A DNA stretch of 64,000 nucleotides, from assembly GCA_036245525.1 (NCBI GenBank), contig BTPG01000004.1:44618924-44682923 (forward strand), written 5' to 3'. The notes beneath the pieces were generated by a model. It was not told the origin of the DNA. It saw only the letters and a list, made by a program, of their open reading frames with translations, and searched no databases. How positions within the stretch are numbered: position 1 is the stretch's first letter; each line of letters begins with the position of its first letter. A program made the position numbers and the translations under genes. This document shows, one piece after another, positions 21,955-33,679 of this stretch. Source of the DNA: Semisulcospira habei (Eukaryota > Mollusca > Gastropoda > Semisulcospiridae).

Positions 21955-22971
21955 TAAGAAACGCGTGTTTCAGATGGTTCCGAAAATGTCGCGTTTCTTG
22001 TGCTCGTCAGTATAATTATGCTACGACTTTGTCACTTGCAAAGCCCATGTATGCACATTGCCAAACCTGGGACCGAGTTGCCCTCTGGCGGATGAATACT
22101 TTACAGCTCAAGACAGATCGACCGTGATAGTTGTAACGCACGCAAACTTTTAACCGGTAGCACGCACAGACTCACAAACGCAACAGGCACATACACAACA
22201 ACGCTAACTCAGTCAGACGCATTCGTGCAGTATAAACGCAAAATATTTCTTTTTTTCTGTGGCCCCGTTTATAGTCCTAACTAACAAAACGTGAACTCAA
22301 AAATACCCTTCACACTATACACAATTCTCAACACTAGCACATCACCCTCACATCTACACAATCCAACCTGCTCAACTGGTGCTATTGCTCTGTATCGTTC
22401 GCACATTCCTCAACGTCTAGGCGTGTAGTTTCTTTCGTCACGCGTTCCTGAAGCTGTCCCACGTTCCCGAACTATATACGTCCTTTCGACACACTCCTCT
22501 AGCGCAGCATCTGTTGACTTCGATGTCTTGGCACCAAGTCTCTCGTTCCCCGAGTCATGGTGAATGTCCTCACGACACGTTCCTCCAGCGGCAGCCTCTG
22601 TTGACTTTGACGTCTCGGCGACACGCCCCTCGCTCCGCACACGAACTATGTACAATAAAGTTCTAATGTCATAACACTTGCTTAACACACACATATTTGA
22701 TGATATGAGGTACATTACATAACCTGGCAGACACACATAAATCTACACGTCCATTCACACACTCGTGCTTCATAAAAACGATTAGATTCGCAACACACCA
22801 TAACTCAGTCACTACACCTGAAAAAGACTATAACATGACGCACGCGCCATGCACTGGTTCGTACATTGGATAAGATTATACTTAACACACTCACGTACTA
22901 CCTTCGTAAGCAACCTAGGCATACACTTATCACATTCCTTAGTTATCCATCCCGGTAAATAACTATATATA

Positions 22972-24805
22972 CTAATGGTCAAACCTTAAGTTTTGTGCAT
23001 TTGTTTATCGTCGCAAGTACGCTAATAAAATACAATGTTTTTTCGATCCAAATGGGTTAAAAGTTGACCTTAGACAGTCCACTGTACAGGGAACAATAGA
23101 CAATTCACCAATTTCCCCGAACGTGTCAAATGCACGTGAAACGTCAGTTTTTTGGTGAAAAGCTGTGCGATATTGGCAAGCGTATCAAAGGCAGGCAGGT
23201 GGAAAACTCGGTAAAGTCGTGATGCACGTGCTAAAGGGGTCAGTCGTGAACACTGAGCACCTCTGTTTCGCTACAAATACCGGTACAGTAGGGGCATAAT
23301 TATCCACTTTGGTATCAGTTTCAGCCCACTTAATCAAATTTCAAATACAAACGATTTTGAATTTCCAAAAACTACAGTAGCTCGCTTGAGCTTGCCCTTA
23401 GCACCACGTGAATGTTCTATGTTTATGTGCAGTGTGTGAGTGAATGCGCGTGATTCACGTGAGCGTGCTTGTTGGGTTCAGTTCGCGGCGGCGCTTTGAG
23501 CCGATTTTCAATTGGGATAAAGCGCCTATTTAATGCGCTTATTATTATTATTATTACTTTCCTAACCATGACACCACGACGAAGCCTAACGACAGTAGAT
23601 CAAGGCCGGGCGCTAGCATGGCTGCAGGATGGAATTTCCGGACGAGGCTTTGGCAAGACATCTTGGGGTGTCCCATTCAGTGATCCAGAGGCTGCTGGCA
23701 CGATTCCAAGAAACTGGAAGGGCAGAACGACGACACTGCTCATGACACCCGCGCTGCACCAGCAGAAGGGAGGACAGATACTTCTGTGTGGCGACTCTGC
23801 GCGACCGAACTGTCACGTCAACTACTCTGTGACGTCAACTGATGCAAGCTGCAAACGTTAACGTCAGCAGAAGCACAGTCTGCCGACGTCTGTGCGAAAT
23901 TGGCCTGGCTTCATGCAGAGCAGCAGTGAGAATACCCCTCAATCCAGCTCATAGCAGAGCCTGGGTTGCCTGGTGTCGTCAACATGTGAGGTGGAACAGA
24001 CTCCAGTGGGCTCAGGTTCTGTTTACTGATGAGTCACAATTTACTGTGTCCTTCAACGACGGCAGGGTGAGGGTCTGGAGACGCCAGGGCGAGCGATTCA
24101 CGGATGGATGCGTCCAAGAGGTGGATCGCTACGGAGGAGGCTCAGTCATGGTCTGGGCAGGCTTCAGCAGGGAAGGCAGGACCCCCCCCCCCTTCCACGT
24201 CATCCGAGGCACCCTGACTGGACTGCGCTATCGGGACGAGATTGTGCAGCCCCTCATTCAGCCAGCTCTCCAAGCCATAGGTGACAATGCTGTTCTGCAG
24301 GACGACAACGCTCAACCTCATCGCGCCCGTGTGTTGGGTGAGTACCTTGAGCAACGGGGCATCATGAGGAGGGAGTGGCCAGCTCGTTCACCTGATCTGG
24401 CTCCCATCGAGCACCTTTGGGACGTGCTGGGGCAACGTGTAGTCAGCAATCACCCCCACCTCAAGGCGTCCCCCAGCTGACTCAGTTTCTGCATCAAGAG
24501 TGAGAAGCGATCCCAAATGTTCTCCGAACCCTGGTGAACTCCATGCGTCAACGCTACATTGAATGCTTGGCTTCAAACGGTGGGTACACTCGCTACTGAC
24601 TGGACCAGTTTGTGTGACTTTTCAAATGAGGGGTGGGTGAACATTCTAACGTACTGCTGTTACAATTGTTTGATTTACTCAAAACTTAAATGAAATTGTT
24701 ACTGAATAAATTAGCAAAGTACTGACTCCTACTGTTGTTACATTATTTGTGTGATGTTGTCGGTGCGTCTGCGATAAAAAGTGGCCCTTAAGTTTTGACC
24801 ATTAG
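22972..24805 (+). mobile_element. Tc1-like DNA transposon, 1834 bp
   Basis: Inverted ends start CTAATGGTCAAACCTTAAG and finish CTTAAGTTTTGACCATTAG, each flanked by TA (22970-22971 and 24806-24807). The single transposase gene inside is broken. TA duplication and DD34E catalysis are hallmarks of Tc1/mariner transposons. Confidence 0.95.
23568..24599 (+). pseudogene. Tc1-like transposase, frameshifted
   Basis: The enzyme would cut and join transposon ends. The start MTPRRSLTTVDQGRALAWLQ (23568) is the N-terminal helix-turn-helix region. The frame is lost before 23842, where a 212-residue frame covers the second DNA-binding part (VSRSTVCRRL) and the catalytic core. Its acidic residues are Asp63 (LFTDES), Asp155 (LQDDNAQPH) and Glu190 (PIEHLWD), with 34 residues between the last two (DD34E). 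A shift at about 24465 and an in-frame TGA near 24500 break the C-terminus, which otherwise ends NGGYTRY at 24596. All three catalytic residues survive, but at least two shifts and a nonsense codon make the copy inactive. Confidence 0.93.
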
Positions 24806-25213
24806 TATATAAAAATCCCCAGTTATCTCAACAAGTTCTAAACCGACATAACTGAACCAAATCAACGCTACACAACCGAGCTAAATCTTACCAACGCATA
24901 TTACCGTTAACTTACTAGCTACACAACCGAGCTAAATCTTACCAACGCATATTACCTTTAACTTACTAGCTGTTGGTAATACATATAAAAGCGTGCCTGC
25001 AATCTAGGTGTCAGAGTCTTGGAATACAGCTAGTGTATCCGACAAAAAAGTACGTCCGTCCTCACTGACAGAATAGCACGTACTAACTACTCCGCCACTA
25101 AAACTCCGTGCGGATCGTTTACCTCGCGATCGCACGGACTGAACTCATGAATACACGGAATATATGTTACAAAAATACCGCTGACACGACAGCACAACGC
25201 AGAAACCGCCTCA

Positions 25214-25300
25214 CTATGGGCGCCAAGCTATTCTGGCACCACCCTTGAACTATCATGGTCGACCCATATATCTTGTGTTGTGACACGAGCTGAGCAGGTA
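25214..25300. repeat. Family A right half
   Basis: GGGCGCCAAGCTATTCTGGC continues to CTTGAACTATCATGGTCGAC and a short outer arm. It is the partner of the left piece before the LTR at 22131. Confidence 0.82.
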
Positions 25301-25339
25301 GAGGAGGCGTGGCCGGAAACGTCAAACGTTTTGGGCTTA

Positions 25340-25590
25340 ACCGAAAGTGTTTTGTCCACCACGAAGGTGATTTCAAAGACGCAGCACCGAAAACGTCTGG
25401 ACGGCACGATGAAGCATGGAGCTCGTTTTTGTCTGGACACGTTTGCCTGTCCATTTTGAAAAAATAGTCTTAACCCGGCGAAATATGAATAAATTGTGTT
25501 GTAGCTGTCTTTTCTAAACAGGTGAATCTTTCTTTTCTGGATCAAGTTCTTCTCTAGGACTGCAAAAAATAAAGGAAATAAAGAAAATAT
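25340..25590 (-). repeat. SINE type 2 tail and Penelope-like fragments
   Basis: GTCCACCACGAAGGTGATTT matches the SINE at 17.85 kb. AATAAATTGTGTTGTAGCTG, CTTTTCTAAACAGG and GTTCTTCTCT match the 30.5-kb element. Confidence 0.6.
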
Positions 25591-25606
25591 AAAGACCAGT
25601 TGAGAC

Positions 25607-25610
<4 letters not shown>

Positions 25611-25657
<47 letters not shown>

Positions 25658-25690
25658 TCCCCCTCTCTCTCTCTCTCTCACTCTCTCTCT
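25611..25690. repeat. (CT)n microsatellite
   Basis: Long CT run with a CACCCTCCCC interruption. A GT-rich tract follows to about 25845. Confidence 0.95.
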
Positions 25691-26017
25691 CACTGTTGCT
25701 CTGGGGAAGAGTGGGGGGGGTGGGGGGCGTGTGAGTGTGTGTATGCGTGTTGTGTAGTGCGTTGTTGTGTGTATATGTGTGTTTGCGTGTGTTGCAGTAT
25801 GTGCGTGTGTGTATGTGTGTGGTGTAGAATGTGTGTGTGTAATGTAGAGAGGCAGTGTTTGTGCCTGTGAGCTTTTATTTACTTTCGTGTGAAACTGTTG
25901 TTTTGTTTGTGATAGTGTTCAATGGTAGTTCTTAGCTTAATGGTAGTAACGGCAAGTTTGAAAATTGGTCCCGTTACCAAATACTTTTACCGTTATAAAA
26001 TAAAGGTTCATTGTCAT

Positions 26018-26985
<968 letters not shown>

Positions 26986-26989
26986 ATTC

Positions 26990-27059
26990 GCCAAGAGGCG
27001 TAGATCCGCATGAGCCCCCGCGTCACTCAGGGGCTCATGGGGATCTACGCCTCTTGCGA
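26990..27059. repeat. Family B hairpin core
   Basis: CCAAGAGGCGTAGATCCGCA pairs with GGGGATCTACGCCTCTTGC. The paired changes GGCGTAG/CTACGCC keep the stem. Confidence 0.9.
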
Positions 27060-27282
27060 ACGACAAGCGTCCGCTCATGTTATTGAATTTGTTTGGTCTG
27101 GCGTTCCTATAACCCGCGATTATTTCATTTTCTGTCACGTGCACGTTTCATACCAAGCGCCTCCCAACATTCTGAGGAGTGCAGAAATTTAGGGGTGCAA
27201 ATTCCAGTGTAGAAGCCGGTTTTCCTAGTGCAAAACCCATGCCTCACACTAAGCGTTTGGTATTTAGATTTAAGGTATCTGC

Positions 27283-27350
27283 AATCAGTTGCGTGAGTGA
27301 GCTTAGTCCTGCGCCAGTGGCTGGCGCAGGACTAAGCTCACTCACGCAAC
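27283..27350. repeat. Family E palindrome
   Basis: GTTGCGTGAGTGAGCTTAGT mirrors ACTAAGCTCACTCACGCAAC around GCGCCAGTGGCTGGCGC; a perfect stem. Confidence 0.92.
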
Positions 27351-27855
27351 TAACCTCTGCGCATCGGTGCGCAGATTTTCGCGCTGAAACCGTGATGTCT
27401 TATGTATTATATAAACGCGTATTGAACAGTCGCCTTTGCATTTAAAAAAAAAAAACAAAAAAAACATAGAACGAGATGTTGCCATCAGGGCGCCGCTACA
27501 GAGTGATCAGAACACGCACGAGTCGTTTTAAAAACAGTTTTTACCCAACCGCTGTCCAGGGAGGAGGAGGGGGAAGGGGGGGGGGGGGCAAATGGCTGCA
27601 AGAGATGACAAAAGGAAAGGGTACGAGTTTCTCTTTTTCCTGCACCTGCACAGATGTAACAAAGCAAGCAAAATCCTGCTCAAGGCCGGTCTCGTAATTA
27701 TCAGACGCTAGAAGAATCGTTACCGTCCATGTATCTTTAGCACACGTTCCTCTTCGTCTTCGGTTGTTTTTTTTTTTTTTTTTTTTTTTTTTTGCAGAAA
27801 ACAATTATCAAGCAGCATTGAATGACCAAGTTTGTGGCCATGTTGCATACTATCT

Positions 27856-29066
27856 GTAGTAAAACATTTGCCGGAAGGGTTTCATGTGAAAGGAAAACAA
27901 AAAATAGAGGTTGAAACCCTTTAAGGTAGATACATGAAACACGACGTTTCGGATCAAAGATCTTCTTTTGGGTGATATGGAAACAACGTAGAACAGAAAA
28001 GAACACACGATAGAAAAAAGACATCATCCTGTATAGAGAAAATTTAGAGTGAAAAAAAGATACATAATGACGCTAATACACGCACAAAACCCGTAGCACA
28101 AATTTACGTCTTCATGCATTCGTGACACTGCATACATTCGCATTTACTCGTGCCTGCTGCCGCTCACGTACTTGCATACACATAGACAAACACGCACACT
28201 CTTCACAGTGCAACTGTAGCATCAAGTATCAACGGTAGCATCAAGTATCTGGTCAAGTCTGGCACCATCCACCCATCAACCCGAGCCTACATCCCTAGAG
28301 GCGAATGTTCAAGCCGCGCGGATGATAAGTGCCAAGCTTGCCAACGAAAAAAGATTGTGTCATTTTGCAGCGGATGAAGTTGGATGTATTTTGCCAAAGG
28401 ATGCGTATGCTGGAATGTGTGCATGTGAGGCTATGAGGAGGTTCGTTAAAATGACGTCCAACCTGGTTGTTGTATCCGAGGCGGATCGAATGAACATGCT
28501 TTTCGCAGCGTTCAGGGAGTGTACGGTATGTCTCCCCCACATACAACATCTTTGGGCAGTGAGAACATGAGATGACATAGACGATATCTGATGACTGGCA
28601 TGTGAATGATCAATGGACAGTGAAAGATGACAGGGGTCCGGTGATGACGAGGGATGTGTTGATCAGGTACGGACATGCAAAGCAGTGTGGTTGCTGACAA
28701 GTGTGTGTGCCAGGTGTTAGATACGCGAAGTGAACTGTGAACAAGATGATCGCGTAGGTTTGTGTCGCGTTTGTAAGCTACCAGCGAAGGCTCAGGGAAA
28801 ATGCAAATATATGCAGTGACGTGAATGTATGTACAACACGTAAGTTTTGCGCTACGTGTTTTGTACGTGTGTATTTGCGTCATTAAGTATCTTTTTTCAT
28901 TCTAAATTTTCTCTATACAGGATGACATCTTTTCTTTCTATCGTGTGTTCTTTTCTGTTATACGTTGTTTCCATATGCACCCAGAAGAAGGATCTTTGAT
29001 CCGAAACGTAGTGTTTCATGTATCTGCCTTAAAGGGTCTTCAACCTCTATTTTCTGTTTTCCTTTT
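27856..29066 (-). mobile_element. Penelope-like element, 5'-truncated, inverted terminal repeats
   Basis: About 150-bp repeats (27885-28040 and 28900-29060) face each other. Each carries AGAAG, ATC, TTT, GAT, CCGAAACGT in order, a hammerhead-like core. The coding remnant lies between them on the minus strand. TGCATACTATC flanks both sides. Inverted pseudo-LTRs and hammerhead motifs are known from Penelope-like elements. Confidence 0.8.
28295..28793 (-). pseudogene. Penelope-like RT C-terminus and GIY-YIG endonuclease remnant
   Basis: Reading the minus strand, PSLVAYKRDTNLRDHLVHSS (near 28793-28734) is the conserved end of the reverse transcriptase region. After a frame shift, cysteine-rich motifs (TCQQPHCFACPY, then FTCQSSDIVYVISCSHC) lead into LYVGETYRTLPERCEKHV and VGRHFNEPPHSLTC, ending FFVGKLGTYHPRGLN. 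This order is that of the Penelope-type endonuclease. The reverse transcriptase palm domain is missing and the frame is broken, so the copy is dead. Confidence 0.88.
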
Positions 29067-29264
29067 GCATACTATCCGATTACATTATTCTGCCTAAGAC
29101 AATGACGTAGTGTCGGGGATTTCTACGCAACCTTCCCATCATGCCGGCTTGATTTTTGTTCCTTGAAGTCTGCGTACGTTTTTACATCACTAGCTAGGGC
29201 GATCGAACATACGCGTCGACTAAAGTTACATGTTACTACATGTGCGGCTGACGTGTTGCCACAC

Positions 29265-29800
29265 TTATAGTAATAGCCCAATGCGCACAAGGCCCACTAC
29301 CGCCGTAACTGTTCAAAGATACACTTTTGTAACATATGGTTACGAAACGCTACACACAGGTCTAGTTATGGTTCGTTTAGGCACAGGAGAATCCAGTTCA
29401 ACACACGTCATTTTTATATCAAGTAACCTGACAATGACTCCACTCCGTTCTATAAATAGAACGCTATCGGTACGAGAAACAGCTTAACTCACTCTACCCC
29501 AACACCAAAATCCTTAAATTTTGCCCCTGTCCTCTCAAGACTGCATTGCAGTGCAGGACACAGATCGACCATGATAGTTCAAGGGTGATGCCAGAATAGC
29601 TTGGCGCCTGTAGGCGCCAATCTATTCTGGCATCACCCTTGAACTATCATGGTGGATCCTTATCCTGCTGTGGTGTGTCTGGGGTAGAATGAGTTAAATT
29701 AGATTGACAGGGGCTAACGGCTGCGCAGAATAAATACGTGCGATTACGCGTGTGCTTTTGCTGCGTGTCCCAACTGCTGTAAAATTTCAATAGGTGTGTC
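29265..29800 (+). repeat. Dispersed repeat Y (inverted copy at 59.69-59.95 kb), split by family A
   Basis: GTTACGAAACGCTACACACA, AACCTGACAATGACTCCACT and GGCTAACGGCTGCGCAGAAT recur reversed at 59.7-59.9 kb without the hairpin element, which gives an empty-site comparison. Confidence 0.78.
29484..29697. repeat. Family A hairpin element, full length (214 bp)
   Basis: TTAACTCACTCTACCCC to GGGGTAGAATGAGTTAA; core 29562-29659. The long arm is on the left, opposite to the copy at 54475. Confidence 0.95.
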
Positions 29801-29941
29801 GACAAGGCGTTTTAAACATGAAAAGTGCTGAAATGTGTCTTCAAATTTACGCGTAATGCTACTTTTAAGCTGAACAGGATTTAGTAACCAAGGCCACACG
29901 AGGGGCGGATCAATTACCTGCCGAGGGGCAGATCGATTTCG

Positions 29942-29996
29942 GCAAGAGGCATAGATTCTCGTGCCAGGGGCTCATGAGAATCTATGCCTCTTGCAG
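29942..29996. repeat. Family B hairpin, short loop
   Basis: GGCAAGAGGCATAGATTCTC pairs with GAGAATCTATGCCTCTTGC. G-rich tracts at 30062-30107 and 30249-30266 follow. Confidence 0.88.
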
Positions 29997-30478
29997 ATGG
30001 GTGGTCGGAGGGTCATTTAACCTGAGACAGAAGATGCCCAGATTACAAATCAAACGACGAGGCGGGGGGGGGGGGAGGGAGGGGGGAAGGGGAGGGGGGA
30101 GGGGGGGAACGAATATCACACTCTCGAGGCGGTTTCCCGCACACTCATTAAAAAAAACAAAAACAAACAAATAAACAAAAACGGTTGAAAACTCCCCCAA
30201 AATGCAAAATTACATAGAATTATTAAAATTGTTGAGCAGGCGAGGGAGTGGGGGGGGGGGGGGGTCTGAAACTCGCTTAGATTCGCCTTCGCCTCTGTGC
30301 AACAGAGGCTACACATCATAGTCATTGCACGTGGCTAAAACTATGGAGAACAAATCACTTTTCGTCATACCTTGCTGATGGTCAGCCCACAGAAAATCGC
30401 CACAGTCATGATCAGTGCTATTGCTGCTTGGATGCTTAGGTCAAAACTATGGAGTCGACCATCACTGTTCATTACTCT

Positions 30479-30761
30479 AAGAAAAGAAGTACCCAACGGA
30501 GAAAGAAACACGCTTAGAAAAGACGGGTACAACACAATTTATTAATAAATGTGGCAGGGGCAGGTTGCCACATTCCTTCTGCGAATGAAGATAAGTAGCG
30601 GCTAATCTCCCTGTTTGTTTGTTGTTTGTCTATTTTGACAAAGGGTATTTACCCGAAATATTAATAAATTGTGTTGTACTCGTCTTTTCTAAGCGTGTTT
30701 CTTTCTCCGTTGGGTACTTCTTTGCACTTTACACCTTGGCAGTCACCTTTTGGGTCTGGAT
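30479..30761 (+). mobile_element. 283-bp Penelope-like non-autonomous insertion
   Basis: Flanked by TGTTCATTACTCT at 30466-30478 and 30762-30774 (13-bp duplication). Arms of about 60 bp (GTACCCAACGGAGAAAGAAA and complement) are inverted. GGGTATTTACCCGAAA at 30645-30660 resembles stem II plus GAAA of a hammerhead. Fragments recur at 18.3, 25.5, 26.6 and 40.7 kb. Confidence 0.72.
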
Positions 30762-31000
30762 TGTTCATTACTCTGTCATGGAGTCCCGATTCGCTGAAAC
30801 TTGGAAAGGGCAGATCGCTGTAACACAGTCACCGATACGGTTCACTGTAACTAGTCACGTTTCACTGCTCTTGAGCAGTCGTGGGTCGAACTACCTACCG
30901 CAGCGGAAGCTAGAATGAAATGAAAAAGAAAAGAATATTTTTTTTTGAAGCATGCTGGTTTATTCCTCTTTTTTATTGCACGTGCAGCCAATTGGAACGA

Positions 31001-31215
31001 TTAACCCCTTCCCTGCAACTCTGCGTACATTTGTGTTTCTGAAATCTGTGTTCATTCCACGAGCAAAAGTCAACACCGTCTAAGAAACGTGGTTACAAAT
31101 TAGTCTCAGCAAGAGGCATAGATCCTCATGAGCCCCCGCAGTCGCGGGGGCTCATGAGGATCTATGTCTCTTGCAGTTGGATCGCGTTCACTTTTCTCGG
31201 CAGTGAAGGGGTTAA
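31001..31215. repeat. Family B hairpin element, full length (215 bp)
   Basis: TTAACCCCTTCCCTGC to CTCGGCAGTGAAGGGGTTAA. The core at 31109-31174 is perfect around CCCCCGCAGTCGCGGGGG. Confidence 0.95.
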
Positions 31216-31390
31216 TGTGACCATGAAACCGTCTCTTGCGAATGATTTCGGCGTCGACCCCCGCACACCTGATCAGGTGTAAACCTGACACATTACAGAA
31301 GAATAGGTGGACAAGCTGTGAATTCCACCCGGGAAGGCTGGCCGCTAAATGACCCCAACCCTCCATTGCGAATGTCCCAATAATGCAGCT

Positions 31391-31680
31391 GGTTAGTTGG
31401 TAAGTTCAGGGTTTAACGTCCACGGCACCGAAGTGATAATGGACGGCCCTGGCGGGCGGGTTATGGGGTACAGGGAAATCTCTTGCCTGTCGAGTAGAAC
31501 TTAACCGCAGACGCACTGCAACTGTGCCACTTTGATTTACCAGGGCTTTTTGACAACGGACATGCTATCTGAACAAGACCGTCTTTTTTCCCTGGGCCAG
31601 GACGGGGACTCGAACCCACGACTCGGAGATTCCCTTCTGTCCATCCGACGCTTAACCGCCTGAACTATTTCGGACTCGCT
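31391..31680 (-). mobile_element. tRNA-derived SINE (type 1), copy 2
   Basis: The minus strand starts GAGTCCGAAATAGTTCAGGC and carries GTGGGTTCGAGTCCC. It ends GGACGTTAAACCCTGAAC. ATAATGCAGCTG and ATAATCCAGTTG flank it as an aged target duplication. Confidence 0.9.
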
Positions 31681-31784
31681 ATAATCCAGTTGACACAGTG
31701 GCTTTTGTTTATATGTGCCGCGGAGTTTAGGTCCACTGAAAGTTCCATTTTCTCGAATAAAATTTATAACATGTTCGGCGCGCT

Positions 31785-31853
31785 TTAAGCCTTTGGTTTC
31801 GGTAGCGCTTTCATCGACGCGATTCCTGCAGGAATCACCTCGACCAAAGCGTT
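31785..31853. repeat. Family C palindrome, right end lost
   Basis: TTAAGCCTTTGGTTTCGGTA then GACGCGATTCCTGCAGGAAT; the right arm stops after ACCAAAGCG. Confidence 0.8.
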
Positions 31854-31889
31854 CGAATAAGAAATAAATATACACACATTTTCTGTATA

Positions 31890-31890
31890 A

Positions 31891-31953
<63 letters not shown>
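31890..31953. repeat. (AAT)n microsatellite
   Basis: Uninterrupted AAT run of about 21 units between a family C and a family D element. Confidence 0.97.
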
Positions 31954-31954
<1 letters not shown>

Positions 31955-31966
31955 TAAAATACCACC

Positions 31967-32028
31967 TACCAAATGCGCAAAAGGCCATCGGGCCCAGCGT
32001 CGGCCCGATGGCCTTTTGCGCATTGGGT
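31967..32028. repeat. Family D element, short (62 bp)
   Basis: TACCAAATGCGCAAAAGGCC mirrors GGCCTTTTGCGCATTGGGTA around ATCGGGCCCAGCGTCGGCCCGAT. Confidence 0.92.
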
Positions 32029-32150
32029 AACTGTTTCCAACAAGAGCCAGAGAACCCCCGACAGAAAGCGGCGCAAACGATTAAATTGGTGGTGTCATGT
32101 TTTACTGCGCGCCCCGTTTGTATAACATAATAAGGCATGGTCGCTAGGGG

Positions 32151-32430
32151 GTAACGCGTTTCAGCCCGGGGCACGTATTTCCCCCCAAAAAAATGGAGGC
32201 GTCATCTAACGACTATGCACCTGTTGCAGGAGATGGGTCGACCATGATAATTCGAGGGTAGTGCCAGTTTAGCTTGGCGCCGACAGGCAGGAGATGGGTC
32301 GACCATGATAATTCAAGGGTAGTGCCAGATTAGCTTGGCGCCTGTCGGCGCCAAGCTAATCTGGCACTACCCTTGAATTATCATGGTCGACCCATCTGCT
32401 GCTGTAGGGCGTCCGGGCTGAATGGGTTTT
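32151..32430. repeat. Family A (A2) hairpin with duplicated left arm
   Basis: The arm GGAGATGGGTCGACCATGAT appears at 32230 and again at 32288. Only the second pairs fully with the right arm (to 32397). The outer left arm GTAACGCGTTTCAGCCCGGG matches the copy at 45459. Confidence 0.85.
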
Positions 32431-32711
32431 AAAGAAATCGTCGTTAGGCAAACTGCGCATTGTTTCTCCACCCTCTGCACATGCGCTGCGAGTGGTGTGA
32501 ATACGGGATGTGAGCGCAGGTCGATGGTCTAATTGTTTTTGCGGGTTTTGTTTGTTTGTTTGTTTGTTTGTTTGTTTGTTTTTTGTTTTTGTTTTTCTGG
32601 CGTGTTCCACACACCGACGGTAATGTGTTTGACGTGGGGTGAACTCTGTAATAAAGTGTCACGGTTGAGAGCCCCTTGCGAAACCCTCGGCGTGGCTAAC
32701 ATTGCGACATC
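32431..32711. other. No gene; (TTTG)n
   Basis: (TTTG)n at 32546-32580. No exon features. Confidence 0.5.
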
Positions 32712-32770
32712 TGCCACAGGCACAGATCCTCACAGTGCGGGGGCTCATGAAAATCTGTGTCCCTTGCTGA
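32712..32770. repeat. Family B hairpin, reduced
   Basis: CACAGGCACAGATCCTCA then GTGCGGGGGCTCATGAAAAT; most of the left loop arm is lost. Confidence 0.75.
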
Positions 32771-32875
32771 CTCGAGCTACCTCTATGCTTGCATTTAAAC
32801 GTAAGGCAACGGTCTGTTTTTTTTTGTGTGTGACACTTTTTTTTTTCCAAAGCTCAGGACAACCACGGCCATCAA

Positions 32876-33089
32876 TTAACCCTTGTTAACCACTGTACGT
32901 ACATTGTGCGTCTGAAATGTGCGTCACCTAAACGCGAAAGAGCAGCGGCCGTCCCATCAACAATGACTACAGAGTGGTTTCAGCAAGAGGCACAGATCCT
33001 CATGAGCCCCCGCATTTGCGGGGGCTCATGATGATCTATCCCTCTTGCAGTAGTTTTTTTTTTTTTTTACTCGGCAGTGAATAGGTTAA
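32876..33089. repeat. Family B hairpin element, full length (214 bp)
   Basis: TTAACCCTTGTTAACCACTG to CTCGGCAGTGAATAGGTTAA; core 32984-33049; T tract in the short arm. Confidence 0.93.
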
Positions 33090-33431
33090 AGTTTACGTAA
33101 GCTGGTCAAAAGGCTGACATTTTTTTATAAACTGAATTATTTGGTCTTGGTGGGCTGCTGGGTATTCATTTGCGTTTTCTCCGTCTCGATTAAAGACGCA
33201 TCGTCCCCAAAAAATCCAACTTCAATTATATTTACCATATTGTGATGAGTTGTAATTTTTTTTAAAAAAAACGATCACGAATGCCTAATATGTTGGCGCG
33301 GTGGATAGCGGACACCCCTCTGTGTTTCATTTCGATGACAGCTTCTCCCTCGTCACGCTTTCAACGCTAAAGCCCCGTGAATCATAGCAGACGGAACCCC
33401 ATCCCTCAAAGGAACACGGATATAAATAATA
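33090..33431. other. No gene seen
   Basis: Unassigned. The end (CATCCCTCAAAGGAACACGG) is probably the long arm of the family B copy that follows. Confidence 0.45.
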
Positions 33432-33500
33432 CCAGCAAGAGGCATAGACCCACATGAGCCTCCGCGACTGCGGGGGCTCATGTGGGTATACGCCACTTGA
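33432..33500. repeat. Family B hairpin core
   Basis: CAGCAAGAGGCATAGACCCA pairs with TGTGGGTATACGCCACTTG. Confidence 0.88.
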
Positions 33501-33679
33501 GGCAGGACTGTGTCAAGGATTTGCATGCTGATAGATCTCATTGGGTGTTCTGTTTCATCTCCTTAACACAGACGCAATTTTCACTATAATCTGTTAATTT
33601 TCATTTCATTTTTTTTATTATAAAATGATTTCACATGTTGTTGTTTTATTTATCTTAGTTTTGTTTTGTGCAGAAAAGG

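Larger units (their letters stand above)
22132..25171. mobile_element. Probable solo LTR interrupted by a Tc1 element
   Basis: It begins TGTAACGCACGC and ends ATATATGTTACA, the TG...CA form of LTRs. Without the nested Tc1 the length is about 1.2 kb. A promoter-like ACATATAAAAGCGTGCCTGC lies at about 24981-25000. No gag or pol is present and no target duplication is visible. It interrupts a family A copy (left piece 22111-22131, right half from 25214). Confidence 0.55.
27550..29265 (-). repeat. Dispersed repeat X, inverted copy, split by a Penelope-like element
   Basis: 27550-27865 and 29066-29265 together match 3870-4420 in reverse. Positions 27754-27793 are a T tract. The split falls at TTGCATACTATC, present on both sides as a target duplication. 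Confidence 0.72.

Noticed and set aside
28295..28549. GIY-YIG frame as a host or homing endonuclease gene
   Set aside because: The upstream RT motif, broken frame, inverted repeats and target duplication place it in a Penelope-like element.
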